The notes under the pieces: generated by a model
The model's database searches: none
Seen by the model: only the letters and a program-made list of their open reading frames with translations
Told to the model about the DNA's origin: nothing
Translations under genes and position numbers: made by a program
Assembly: GCA_902767225.1 (NCBI GenBank)
Contig: CACXGN010000007.1
Span: 1-64,000, forward strand
DNA: 64,000 nt
Reading direction: 5' to 3'
Origin: an uncultured Eubacteriales bacterium
GTDB lineage: Bacteria; Bacillota; Clostridia; Christensenellales; Borkfalkiaceae
Part shown: positions 54,042 to 63,246 of the stretch, piece by piece
Layout: every line of letters starts with the position of its first letter
Numbering within the stretch: the stretch's first letter is position 1

Positions 54042-55220
54042 TTATTTTTCCTTTTTAAGCCTGTTTTTTAATTTAGAAAGTTTATATCTGACTGAAATTT
54101 TCAAGCGTGCTATCCCTTTATTTGCTCCTGCATAATCGACAGCGCCCAAAAAGTTTAACTTTGATATTCCTTTCATAAACGCGCCGCGCTTTACGTTTGG
54201 CTTTACAGACTGCAATATAGCGGTATTATATGCGCATGCTTTATCTATATCGACTTCTTTAAGCGATAAAAGATTATCTAGATATAGATCATTTAGCATC
54301 TTTTCGCCCTTATCCGTGTGAGTTAAAACAAGCGAAATTCCCGTATCGTCGTCTATCCCTAAAACTTTTTCCGCGTCCCAAAAATCCGCAAGCGTCACGT
54401 CTGAAACGCGCTCTAATCCCTTAAAAGCGCAATCGTAGCAAGACGGTCTTAGCGAAGTGTTTGATAAAAACATCGCCATATATAGATCTTTGCCTGCGGG
54501 GATAGTCTTATTTTTTTCGGAAACAAAATTTATCTTTATTGAATAATTTCGCCAGCCCTCGGTTTTATCTCTGAACGAAAAGCTTTTTATTTCCGATTTA
54601 TTTGCAGCTTTTTGATATTCTAAGTATTTAGTCCAAACTTTTACGGACGGCACACCCATACAAGCAATATCTACCGTAAATAAATTTGCGTAATCTTTGC
54701 TTAAATATCTTTTAACGCCTGAAACTTGACAAGGCGTTCCGGAAAAGAGAACGGGCACACCGTCTTTTAAGTCCTTTTCTATTACGCGATAAATATTTTC
54801 GATATCACTTTGAACGTATTTACTGCCGCGAAATTTAGCAATCTCTTCTATAGACGTCGCTCTTTGATGAACGACCTTTAATTTTTCGTCGAACGCCGCT
54901 CCGTAAACCGCGCCGCCGACCTTAATAAAGCGCTTTGCAATGAGTGAAAAAATTCCGCCGGAAGAACTTTCCTTTTTGATATCATGATCGTTGTTCTCCG
55001 CGGCAAACGCATGAATAATGCCTCTTCTATTTTCACCTTCTGAGTTTATAACAGGACAACTTTTATAACAACGACCGCAATCTATGCATCTTTTTTTGTC
55101 AACTTTGGGATAAAAAAACCCTTCGCTATCAAAAGTCATCGTTATACAGTTTTTAGGACATACGTTTTTACAAACGGCACAGCCGCTGCACCTTGCCTTG
55201 TCCTTTATCTCTATTCTCAT
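54042..55220 (-). CDS. Iron-sulfur protein, coenzyme F420 hydrogenase/dehydrogenase beta-like
   Basis: A 392-residue protein. Two 4Fe-4S motifs stand at the N-terminus (CSGCAVCKNVCPKNC and CIDCGRCYKSCP), followed by FrhB_FdhB N- and C-terminal domains (SSSGGIFSLIAKRF, FSGTPCQVSGVKRYL, LADFWDAEKVLG). In bacterial polysaccharide clusters such proteins sit beside pyruvyl transferases; they are probably flavin redox proteins rather than F420 enzymes, and the reaction is not known. Confidence 0.88.
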   Translation of the reverse strand: MRIEIKDKARCSGCAVCKNVCPKNCITMTFDSEGFFYPKVDKKRCIDCGRCYKSCPVINSEGENRRGIIHAFAAENNDHDIKKESSSGGIFSLIAKRFIKVGGAVYGAAFDEKLKVVHQRATSIEEIAKFRGSKYVQSDIENIYRVIEKDLKDGVPVLFSGTPCQVSGVKRYLSKDYANLFTVDIACMGVPSVKVWTKYLEYQKAANKSEIKSFSFRDKTEGWRNYSIKINFVSEKNKTIPAGKDLYMAMFLSNTSLRPSCYDCAFKGLERVSDVTLADFWDAEKVLGIDDDTGISLVLTHTDKGEKMLNDLYLDNLLSLKEVDIDKACAYNTAILQSVKPNVKRGAFMKGISKLNFLGAVDYAGANKGIARLKISVRYKLSKLKNRLKKEK

Positions 55221-55225
55221 AAAGC

Positions 55226-56524
55226 CTATTTATCTATAATTTCAAAATTATCGAATTTAAGATTACCCCAATATCTAGGAACCCAAACAAGATTCGAATC
55301 ATAAGACGTGATTTCAAAATTTAATCCGAAAACACTATCAACTTCCATACTATTACCAAATTCGTCGTTTACGAAGAAAGAATAAATCATTCGATATTTT
55401 CCGCCGACGAAATTGCTATTATCAATTATAAATTCTATGTGCCCCTTGTCTCCTTTTTTGCCCGAAAATATATTTTCCATTATATATGAGCCTATGGGAG
55501 TCTTATCATGTTTTAACATTTCTACGCGTAAGTGAACGTTTTCCACGTCGCGATCGGTCTCCCATTTAAGCAAGATTCTCATTTTCTCTTCACGGGTAAA
55601 CTTGATATCTTCTTTTCCGACAAATTCCGCGGATACCGTTCTTATAGGCGGATCTTTTAGCCATTTAACTCTCGGTATCTGGTTATAATCTATCTTCGGA
55701 GCGTCCACGTGATGCGGATCGGCTTTAAGATAAATTGCTATCGCCTCTTCAACGTCTCCGTTAAAGATGATTTTTCCGTGATCTAAAACTATACAACGGT
55801 CGCAAAGTTGACGGATTGTGTTCATATTATGGCTGACGTATAAAATAGTTCTAACTTCGTCTTCGGATACCTGACTCATTTTGTCAAGACACTTCTTTTG
55901 GAAGTTCATATCACCTACCGCCAAAACTTCGTCCATTATAAGTATTTCCGAATCGAGATGCGCCGCTACCGAGAACGCAAGTTTAACATACATACCCGAA
56001 GAATATCTCTTAACCGGCGTATCGATAAATTGCCTTACTTCGGAGAATTCTATAATGCTATCCATTTTTCTGTCTACTTCGGCCTTACTCATACCGAGAA
56101 TAGCGCCGTTTAAATATATATTCTCCCTTCCTGTAAGTTCTCCGTTAAAACCGGTGCCGACTTCTAACATGCTGGAAATTCTGCCGTCGAGACAAATTTC
56201 ACCTTCGGTAGGTCCTGTAACCCTTGAAAGAAGTTTGAGAAGTGTTGATTTTCCCGCGCCGTTATGACCTATTATCCCAAGTTTTTCACCTTTTTTTACG
56301 GTCAAATCTATTCCGTCAAGTGCCATAAAGGTTTCATGTTTAGAATACTGTTTTGAACCGATCTTAGAGTTAGGATCTTCTTTATGGCGAACTCTCGCCC
56401 ACCAACTTTGAATATCTCCTACAAGCGTTCCACCGCCGATAGTCCCTAAGCGGTATCTCTTTTTTAAGCCGGTTATTTTTATAGCAATATCTTGCTCGTT
56501 GTTTTCCAAGATTTTTTCTTCCAT
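55226..56524 (-). CDS. ABC exporter ATPase, Wzt/TagH-like, with C-terminal domain
   Basis: A 432-residue ATPase of a polysaccharide exporter. Walker A is GHNGAGKST, the signature is YSSGMYVKLAF and Walker B LIMDEVLAVGD. A beta-rich C-terminal domain of about 140 residues (from about 290) resembles the Wzt carbohydrate-binding domain, which recognises the finished end of the polymer. It lies 12 nt after the permease gene. Confidence 0.93.
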   Translation of the reverse strand: MEEKILENNEQDIAIKITGLKKRYRLGTIGGGTLVGDIQSWWARVRHKEDPNSKIGSKQYSKHETFMALDGIDLTVKKGEKLGIIGHNGAGKSTLLKLLSRVTGPTEGEICLDGRISSMLEVGTGFNGELTGRENIYLNGAILGMSKAEVDRKMDSIIEFSEVRQFIDTPVKRYSSGMYVKLAFSVAAHLDSEILIMDEVLAVGDMNFQKKCLDKMSQVSEDEVRTILYVSHNMNTIRQLCDRCIVLDHGKIIFNGDVEEAIAIYLKADPHHVDAPKIDYNQIPRVKWLKDPPIRTVSAEFVGKEDIKFTREEKMRILLKWETDRDVENVHLRVEMLKHDKTPIGSYIMENIFSGKKGDKGHIEFIIDNSNFVGGKYRMIYSFFVNDEFGNSMEVDSVFGLNFEITSYDSNLVWVPRYWGNLKFDNFEIIDK

Positions 56525-56536
56525 ATCCTTCTCCGA

Positions 56537-57388
56537 TTAAACCGTGTCCATAAAGTTCTTTTCGATTTTATTGAATATAATTATGCCTATAAAGAGCAAT
56601 ATAATGGTTATGCCCCAGCTTATCCCCCAGTAGCCCCATTCGACTACGCCGGTGCCTGCGCCAAGCCAGCCGTAACGGAACATTTCAATTATCGGCGTAA
56701 CGGGGTTTATCATTAAAAGCGTATGAAGCACGGGGTTTTCGACTTCTGCGACAAAGTATACGACAGGCGACAGATACATAACCAGCGAAACGCCAAAGCC
56801 TACAAGTATCTGTAAGTCCCTATACTTTGTGGTAAGCGAAGAAATAATTATACCGCACCCAAGCCCTAAAAGTGCAAGTTCCAACATTAATATAGGCGTC
56901 ATTGCGGCAATCCAGGTTATATGGAAAGTTCCGCCTGTCAGATACAGAATAAGCGACATAATTAAGTAAATACCGAACTGTATCAAAAAGTTAAACGTCT
57001 GCGTTAAAAGTGTTGATATAGGGGTAACCAGTCTCGGAAAGTAAACCTTCCCGAATATGCCGGCGTTTCCGACGAAGGTGTTTGACGTTGCCGATAAGCA
57101 TCCGGAGAATAATCCCCAACTTACCGTGCCTATTAAATAAAATAGGTAACTCGGCACGTTTCCGGGCGCAGTCCCCGCGATCGTTCCGAACGCTATCGTG
57201 TAGATTACCGAAGACATTAGAGGCTGAATAATAAACCATAATGGTCCTAAAACCGTTTGTTTATACCGCGTTGCTATATCTCTTCTTGCAAAAAGCCAAA
57301 TCAAATCTTTGTATTTCCATACTTCTTTAAGATTTAAATCCAGCAGTTTTCTTTTCGGTCTTATCACCGCTGTCCATTTTTTCTCCAT
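56537..57388 (-). CDS. ABC exporter permease, Wzm/TagG-like
   Basis: A 283-residue ABC-2 type membrane subunit with six hydrophobic segments. The N-terminal KDLIWLFARRDIATRYKQTVLGPLW motif is typical of Wzm/TagG/RfbA permeases. With the next gene it forms the transporter that moves lipid-linked polysaccharide across the membrane, so no Wzx/Wzy genes are needed. Confidence 0.94.
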   Translation of the reverse strand: MEKKWTAVIRPKRKLLDLNLKEVWKYKDLIWLFARRDIATRYKQTVLGPLWFIIQPLMSSVIYTIAFGTIAGTAPGNVPSYLFYLIGTVSWGLFSGCLSATSNTFVGNAGIFGKVYFPRLVTPISTLLTQTFNFLIQFGIYLIMSLILYLTGGTFHITWIAAMTPILMLELALLGLGCGIIISSLTTKYRDLQILVGFGVSLVMYLSPVVYFVAEVENPVLHTLLMINPVTPIIEMFRYGWLGAGTGVVEWGYWGISWGITIILLFIGIIIFNKIEKNFMDTV

Positions 57389-57389
57389 G

Positions 57390-59051
57390 TTATCTCCATT
57401 TAACGTTTGTTTTTATTATTTTTGCGGGAACTCCGCCGACCAAAGCATTTGGCGGAACGTCTTTATTCACGACCGCGCCCGCTGCTATAATCGCGCCGTC
57501 GCCTATCGTAACGCCTTTAAGGATCTTCGCCCCCATACCTATCCATACGTGATCACCGATGTGTATCGGGGCGCTCTCGGAATATCCGTCGTATAAAAGT
57601 TTATGGTTGTCCGAATCGCGGATCATAACGTGTTCGGCAATGCTTACCCCGTTACCTATTGTGATTTCGTTAAAACAGTTTATCTGTGAAAAATTATTCA
57701 GATACCCCGAGCCGAGAGTAAGTTTTGCTCCGTTTGCAACGGATACGTAAGTGCCGGAATACGTTCTGAAAGTTCCCGTGACTTTAAGTTCCGAATTTTC
57801 GCTTAAAACAAGCACTCCCGGAAAATTCTGTTTTCCGTCCCAACAAAGGTTAACGTTAAAGCAAGCTTCTCTCGCACTTAATTTCGCCCGTTTATGGACT
57901 TGCATCTTTGTTTTTTTGTTTACGAGTATCAGCCCGCCGCTCTTTTTCGAATATTTTAAGGAACTGAATTTTTTTAGATATTTTGTCTTTAATATTATTA
58001 AAAAGTCAGTTATAAACGCCCTTAGCCGCCTTAACCGATTACTGTCGTCATAAAGATATATCGCTCGTCGAACGGCTTTTTTTATTTTACCTTTTAAAAC
58101 ATACTTCGCTATAAGCAGTTCTTTTTCGGACATATTCCGCTCTTCACAATCTTTTTTCGATATCTTTGAAAGACTGTCTGCAAGTTTAATGAACTCGGGA
58201 GTTTTTAATAACTCTTCTATTTTTTTTATAGTGTCTTTCTCAAAAAGCACTATCTTTTTAAGTTGTTCTTCGATAAAGCAGTAATACTTTAAATCGAGAT
58301 TAATTTCGTTACCGTAGCCTTTTGCGTCTTCAAGTATCCTATCATAGCAATATAATTGATCGAAAATAGTAGATCGCTTATACGATGAATATAGTCCGTT
58401 TTCGCTTTTAACGTAAAAGTAAGGCGCTTCCGATATGAAAACAGTCGAATTTATCGACTTGATATAATCCAAAATAAAAATCATATCTTCACCGAAAGAC
58501 ATTTTCTCATTAAAGCGAATTTTATTCGCACGAATAATATCCAGCCTGAATAGTTTATTACATACCGAAAATAAACCTATGTCGTTGCAATTTACAATAT
58601 TTGTATATAGCGTTTCCTTTAAATTATTTCCAGATAAAACTTCCCCGTCCAAATACGCATGTTTTCTTAGTATATCATTAGTTTTAGTAACGACGTGAAA
58701 GTTTGAAACGCATAAATCCGCTTTTTTATCATATGCGGCATTATATAAAACTTTAAGAAAATTTTCGGCAACATAATCGTCACTATCGATAAATGCGATA
58801 AATTCCCCTTCGGCTTTATCTATACCGAAGTTCCTTGCCTTAGATACTCCGCCGTTTTTTATATGATAAACCTTTATGCGGGCGTCTTTTTTTTCATACT
58901 CATCGCATATCTTTGCTGATAGATCGGTAGATCCGTCGTCAATTAAGATCGCTTCAAAATCCTTAAACGATTGACCTATTAGCGACTTTAAGCATCTATT
59001 AAGTTTTTCTTCCCTGTTATAAACGGGAACTATTACGCTGATTTTAGGCAT
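57390..59051 (-). CDS. Glycosyltransferase family 2 fused to a hexapeptide-repeat acyltransferase
   Basis: A 553-residue two-domain protein. Residues 1 to about 250 form a GT2 domain (SVIVPVYNREEKLNRCLKSL, DDGSTD, IDSDDYV). After a helical middle, residues from about 400 form a left-handed beta-helix with hexapeptide repeats (IHIGDHVWIGMGAKILKGVTIGDGAIIAAGAVV), typical of O-acetyltransferases. One protein may thus transfer a sugar and acetylate the glycan. Confidence 0.88.
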   Translation of the reverse strand: MPKISVIVPVYNREEKLNRCLKSLIGQSFKDFEAILIDDGSTDLSAKICDEYEKKDARIKVYHIKNGGVSKARNFGIDKAEGEFIAFIDSDDYVAENFLKVLYNAAYDKKADLCVSNFHVVTKTNDILRKHAYLDGEVLSGNNLKETLYTNIVNCNDIGLFSVCNKLFRLDIIRANKIRFNEKMSFGEDMIFILDYIKSINSTVFISEAPYFYVKSENGLYSSYKRSTIFDQLYCYDRILEDAKGYGNEINLDLKYYCFIEEQLKKIVLFEKDTIKKIEELLKTPEFIKLADSLSKISKKDCEERNMSEKELLIAKYVLKGKIKKAVRRAIYLYDDSNRLRRLRAFITDFLIILKTKYLKKFSSLKYSKKSGGLILVNKKTKMQVHKRAKLSAREACFNVNLCWDGKQNFPGVLVLSENSELKVTGTFRTYSGTYVSVANGAKLTLGSGYLNNFSQINCFNEITIGNGVSIAEHVMIRDSDNHKLLYDGYSESAPIHIGDHVWIGMGAKILKGVTIGDGAIIAAGAVVNKDVPPNALVGGVPAKIIKTNVKWR

Positions 59052-59052
59052 T

Positions 59053-60192
59053 TTATTTAATAAACAGTTCTTCTATTTCTGAAATTATTTTTTCTTCGTT
59101 AAAAAAGGATTTTCTCTCTTCGGCGCGTTTTTTAAGTTTAATCAAAATTTCGCGATTATCGAGTATTTTCTTTATTCCATTATACAACCCAAACTCGCTA
59201 TTGTCTACTACTAAACCGTATTTCCCGTTATCCAAAATCTCTTTCGGACCCGTGCAATCTGTGCTTAAAACGGGCGTCCCCAAAATCAAGGCTTCGGCAA
59301 CGGTAAGGTTATAGCCTTCGTATAGCGAAGAGCAAACGTAAAGGTCTGCATTTTTCATATACGGATAGGGATTTAACTTCTTTCCGAGAAGTTTAACGTT
59401 ACTGATTTTTTCGTCTTCAATATGTTTTAATAAATCATCTCTCTCTTCACCGTCTCCGATTAGACATAAATCGAGCGAATATCCTTCTTCAGCCAAAGAT
59501 TTTACTGCGCTTATTAATCTTTCGTATCCTTTTTGCCGAGTTAGCCTTCCTACCGACAAAACGGTAAACTTATTAAATTCTAAATTGCAGGGTTCTTGAC
59601 TTAAAGCCTTTATTCTTTCAATCGGCAGTAGATTATATATAGTTAAAGTTTTATCGTTATATCCTATCGTCTTAATAAACCCGTCTTTCGCCTGATTAGA
59701 AACGCAGACTATTTTATCGAACTTTCCATATGCAAAAATCGTTTCGTTTCGGTTTTTAAAATTGTTGTCTATCCCCGAGCACTTCGTAAAATCGTTATGC
59801 ACCTAGGCAAGCTTTACCGAGTTTTTATTAGTAGATCCGCTTATGATTTTTATTGATAGTCCGCGGAAAAAGCCTATTTCCACGTCGTATTTTTCGTTTC
59901 CTACGTAATACTTATAAAGAGCATTTGCGCTTGCTCGCGTTTCCCACATACCGTCGTCGTAAAATTTATGGCGGATATACGGCAAACGTTTCATTATCTT
60001 GTGCGGTTTATACGGCTTATAAACGTATTTTACGCGCTTATCGAGTTCGCCAAAAAGGTCGTTTTCCGGATTTAACGCTAAAATAGTAACGTCGTGCCCG
60101 CGGGAAGATAACGCATTTGCGATATTAACTTGAACGCGTTCAAGCCCACCGACTTTAAGCCAGGGCAGAACGAATAAAATCTTCTTTCCCAT
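59053..60192 (-). pseudogene. Glycosyltransferase family 4, interrupted by an amber codon
   Basis: One continuous frame encodes a 379-codon GT4 protein except for TAG at 59803-59805, codon 130. The N-terminal part has KILFVLPWLKVGGLERVQVN, the C-terminal part VLSVGRLTRQKGYERLI and LYEGYNLTVAEALILGTPVLS with the family Glu residues. The stop falls between KLA and VHNDF, where relatives read A-W-x-H-N-D; a TGG to TAG change explains it. A GTG follows the stop but no ribosome site. It may be a true nonsense mutation, a mixed-population or sequencing error, or a suppressed stop. Confidence 0.85.
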
Positions 60193-60193
60193 T

Positions 60194-61432
60194 TTAATCT
60201 CTAAAATATAGATCTCTCGTATAAACTTTTTCTTTAACGTCACTAAGGATAGGATCGAATCTGTTGACTATTATAACCTGGCTATCCTTTTTAAACTTAT
60301 CAAGGTCGTTTACGATTTTGCTACCGAAAAAACTTTCTCCGTCTTTTAGCGTAGGCTCGTATATTATTACCGTAGCCCCCTTTGCCTTTATGCGCTTAAT
60401 AACGCCTTGCACAGAACTTTGGCGGAAGTTATCCGAATTGCTTTTCATCGTAAGTCTATATACGCCGACCGTGCATTGTTTTTCAAAACTTTCGTCGAAA
60501 GAATTTTCCGAATCGTAATCGTAATATCCAGCCTTTTTTAAAACCCTGTCCGCGATAAAATCTTTTCTGGTGGCGTTGCTTTTTACTATTGCGTTGATAA
60601 GATTTTGCGGCACGTCCTGATAATTTGCCAAAAGTTGCTTGGTGTCTTTGGGAAGGCAATATCCGCCGTATCCGAAAGAAGGGTTATTATAATGATCGCC
60701 TATTCTGGGGTCAAGGCATACTCCGTCTATAATATCTTTTGTTTTAAGATTTTTAAGTTCGGCGTAGGTATCGAGTTCGTTAAAATACGAAACCCTGAGC
60801 GCAAGATAAGTGTTTGCGAAAAGCTTGACCGCTTCCGCCTCGGAATACCCCATAACGAGTTTTTTAACGTCTTTTTTGTCAGCACAATCAATTAGCATAT
60901 CCGCAAATTCATTTGCCTTTTTAACGCTATTTATATCCGATATGAGCGTGCCGACGACTATTCTTGACGGATTTAAATTATCGTAAAGCGCTTTTCCTTC
61001 ACGCAAAAATTCCGGACTGAACATAATGTTTTTGTTGCCCGTCCTTTTGATCGTTTTTTCGGTAAACCCTACGGGAACGGTGGACTTAACCACAATAGTT
61101 GCGTTTTTATTTACATTGCAAACGGTATCTATAACGCTGTCTACCGCCGAAGTATCGAAAAAATTCTTTTTAACGTCGTAATCGGTGGGCGTTGCGATAA
61201 TTACCACGTCCGCACCCTTATATACTTCGTCTGACGAAAGAAACGCTTTTAGATTAAGCTTTTTTTCTGCAAAAAACTTTTCGATATACTCGTCTTTAAT
61301 GGGCGATTTTCTGTCATTTATCAAATCGACTTTACTTTTTATAACGTCGACTGCTTTAACTTCGTATTTAGTAGATAAAAGAGTTGCCAGCGATAATCCA
61401 ACGTATCCCGTTCCGGCTATTGCGATTTTCAT
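60194..61432 (-). CDS. UDP-glucose 6-dehydrogenase family protein
   Basis: A 412-residue NAD-dependent nucleotide-sugar dehydrogenase. [20 protein letters not shown] binds [12 protein letters not shown] and FSPEFLREG are family blocks, and the catalytic Cys is in [14 protein letters not shown]. It oxidises UDP-glucose (or a related UDP-sugar) to the uronic acid, giving an acidic building block for the polymer. Its stop lies 1 nt before the GT4 start. Confidence 0.94.
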   Translation of the reverse strand: MKIAIAGTGYVGLSLATLLSTKYEVKAVDVIKSKVDLINDRKSPIKDEYIEKFFAEKKLNLKAFLSSDEVYKGADVVIIATPTDYDVKKNFFDTSAVDSVIDTVCNVNKNATIVVKSTVPVGFTEKTIKRTGNKNIMFSPEFLREGKALYDNLNPSRIVVGTLISDINSVKKANEFADMLIDCADKKDVKKLVMGYSEAEAVKLFANTYLALRVSYFNELDTYAELKNLKTKDIIDGVCLDPRIGDHYNNPSFGYGGYCLPKDTKQLLANYQDVPQNLINAIVKSNATRKDFIADRVLKKAGYYDYDSENSFDESFEKQCTVGVYRLTMKSNSDNFRQSSVQGVIKRIKAKGATVIIYEPTLKDGESFFGSKIVNDLDKFKKDSQVIIVNRFDPILSDVKEKVYTRDLYFRD

Positions 61433-62496
61433 TTGATCCCCTTGACCTTTCTGTAAATTTTAATAATGAATTTATTGTTCCTTATTTTCGACTTGAACTT
61501 CTCTTTTCTATGAATCGAGAATACTTTTTTAACGTCTTTGTTTTTTATTACGTTATAATATGTTTCCGCGTCCGATCGAACGGTTGCACTTAAAACAAAA
61601 CTTTGCACGTCTTCGCGGTTTAATATATTTTCAACGTATTTTTTCTTTTCGCTTTTAGATAAATTCCAGCGCGGATTGTCAAACATATTGAGCGTTCCGA
61701 AAACCGAAATTACAAAAGACGAATCGTAATGCGTTTTAACTTCCCCGCAGTATACCCCGAAAGAAGTTAAAACTTCTTTTAGATGAGTGTAATAATAAAC
61801 GTTTATATCTATGTAGTTTTTCGGGAACTTTATATCAGTTTTTTCTTGGTCGTTAACTATATAGTTATAAAACCCCTTTTCGACCGAAGTTACCTTTTTT
61901 GCCACCGAATAAACGTCTATATTGAACACGGCGTCTTGGCAGCGCCTTAAATTCGTGAAACGGACGTTGTTTTTTATTACCGTTTCTCTTTTATAGATTT
62001 TATTCCAAGGCACGTCGAAAATCGTGGTCGTCGGAAAAAGCGTCATAACGTTTTTGCGGCACTCTTCTTGCGAAATAAAATCGACCTTCGGACAGAGCGC
62101 TTCACCCGTTTTTTCGAGTTTTTGCGAATAGTAATTAACACCCGAAAAAACTATATCGTAATCGCCCTTTTCAGCCGCAGAGATAAGCGTTTCGTAAAAG
62201 TCGTTTTCAAACCAGTCGTCAGCGTCCGGAAAGGCAAGATATTCTCCTTTTGCTATTTCTATACCCGCGTTTCTGGCAGAGCCCGCGCCCCCGTTTTCTT
62301 TATCGATAACGCTAACGCGTTTATCATTTTGCGCAAACTTTTTGCAAAGCGCAAGGCTATTATCTTTCGAGCCGTCGTTGACAAGTATTATTTCGTAACT
62401 TGTAAACGTCTGCGCATATATCGACTGCATGCACTTATCAAGGTATTTTTCCGCATTATATACGGGAACTATTATGCTTAACTTAATTTTCTTCAT
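61429..62496 (-). CDS. Glycosyltransferase family 2
   Basis: A 355-residue GT-A enzyme with [29 protein letters not shown] and the FPDADDWF metal motif. The C-terminal half is basic. It overlaps the UDP-glucose dehydrogenase start by 4 nt (ATGA type) and the CapF-like gene end by 14 nt, so the three are translated in tight coupling. Confidence 0.92.
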   Translation of the reverse strand: MKKIKLSIIVPVYNAEKYLDKCMQSIYAQTFTSYEIILVNDGSKDNSLALCKKFAQNDKRVSVIDKENGGAGSARNAGIEIAKGEYLAFPDADDWFENDFYETLISAAEKGDYDIVFSGVNYYSQKLEKTGEALCPKVDFISQEECRKNVMTLFPTTTIFDVPWNKIYKRETVIKNNVRFTNLRRCQDAVFNIDVYSVAKKVTSVEKGFYNYIVNDQEKTDIKFPKNYIDINVYYYTHLKEVLTSFGVYCGEVKTHYDSSFVISVFGTLNMFDNPRWNLSKSEKKKYVENILNREDVQSFVLSATVRSDAETYYNVIKNKDVKKVFSIHRKEKFKSKIRNNKFIIKIYRKVKGIK

Positions 62497-63232
62497 AACT
62501 TAAATAAGTGACGTAAAGTTTATTATCTATATCGGACGTTATATCCGGCTTAACGCCTTTTTTCTGACAATCCCTAAAGTAAAAGAACTTGTCCGCAAGT
62601 TCGCCAAGCGTTATGTGATATATCTTGCTTTCATCAAGCCTATATATCCCGTCGGCATCCGGAACTGCGACGCCCTTTATTTGCGAAAGGAAACTTTCTA
62701 TCACGTCGTCTACGTAATAAAAATTCATTAAAATATTTCGGTTTGAAATAATAATCGGAAGATCTCTATTGATGTTATGACAAAATGTCGCGACTACCGA
62801 GTGATGGTTAGGCGTAGCCCACTTCCCGAAAACGTTAAGTAGCCTATAAATTATTGCCTTATTCCCGTTCTTATCGGAAAACTCTTTGAGCATGTTCTCC
62901 GCGATTATTTTGCTTCTTCCGTAATCGTTGTTGTCCGTCGCCTGAATAGAAGAAGTCAAAACGACAGGACACTTATTACCCGAATTTTCAAGCGTTTTTA
63001 ATATATAGCCGAAAAAGTCGTCGTTTACCTTATAAAAATCTTCGTTGTCTTTCGGGCGGTGAACTGCGGCAAAGTGGAATAAAAAGTCGCACTCTTTAAG
63101 GTTTTTTTCAAGCAAAAGATTGCTTGTTCCGAGCGAGTGATGCATGATATTCACGTCGTCGAGTTTAACGAGTTTTTCTATCAGGTTTTTTCCCAAAAAA
63201 CCGTCCGCACCGGTTATCAAAATGTTTTTCAT
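62483..63232 (-). CDS. CapF-like NAD-dependent reductase without cupin domain
   Basis: A 249-residue short-chain dehydrogenase: ITGADGFLGKNLIEKL binds the cofactor, YGRSK is the active-site YxxxK. HFAAVHRPKDNEDFYKVNDDF and the C-terminal KLYVTYLSY resemble CapF/WbjC, the reductase of UDP-L-FucNAc synthesis. CapF is about 370 residues with a C-terminal cupin epimerase domain; that part is absent here and the gene ends naturally at the domain border. It may work as a reductase alone, or be a different epimerase. Confidence 0.82.
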   Translation of the reverse strand: MKNILITGADGFLGKNLIEKLVKLDDVNIMHHSLGTSNLLLEKNLKECDFLFHFAAVHRPKDNEDFYKVNDDFFGYILKTLENSGNKCPVVLTSSIQATDNNDYGRSKIIAENMLKEFSDKNGNKAIIYRLLNVFGKWATPNHHSVVATFCHNINRDLPIIISNRNILMNFYYVDDVIESFLSQIKGVAVPDADGIYRLDESKIYHITLGELADKFFYFRDCQKKGVKPDITSDIDNKLYVTYLSYEEN

Positions 63233-63246
63233 AATACACCTAAAAA

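Noticed and set aside
59053..59802. Independent glycosyltransferase gene starting at the GTG at 59802
   Set aside because: No ribosome site, no N-terminal Rossmann half, and the frame joins the upstream half exactly across one TAG codon; I treat both as one interrupted gene.
59803..59805. Amber codon reassigned to an amino acid in this organism
   Set aside because: TAG ends the AEC transporter (216-218) and queA (33881-33883) at the normal protein length, so it acts as a stop.
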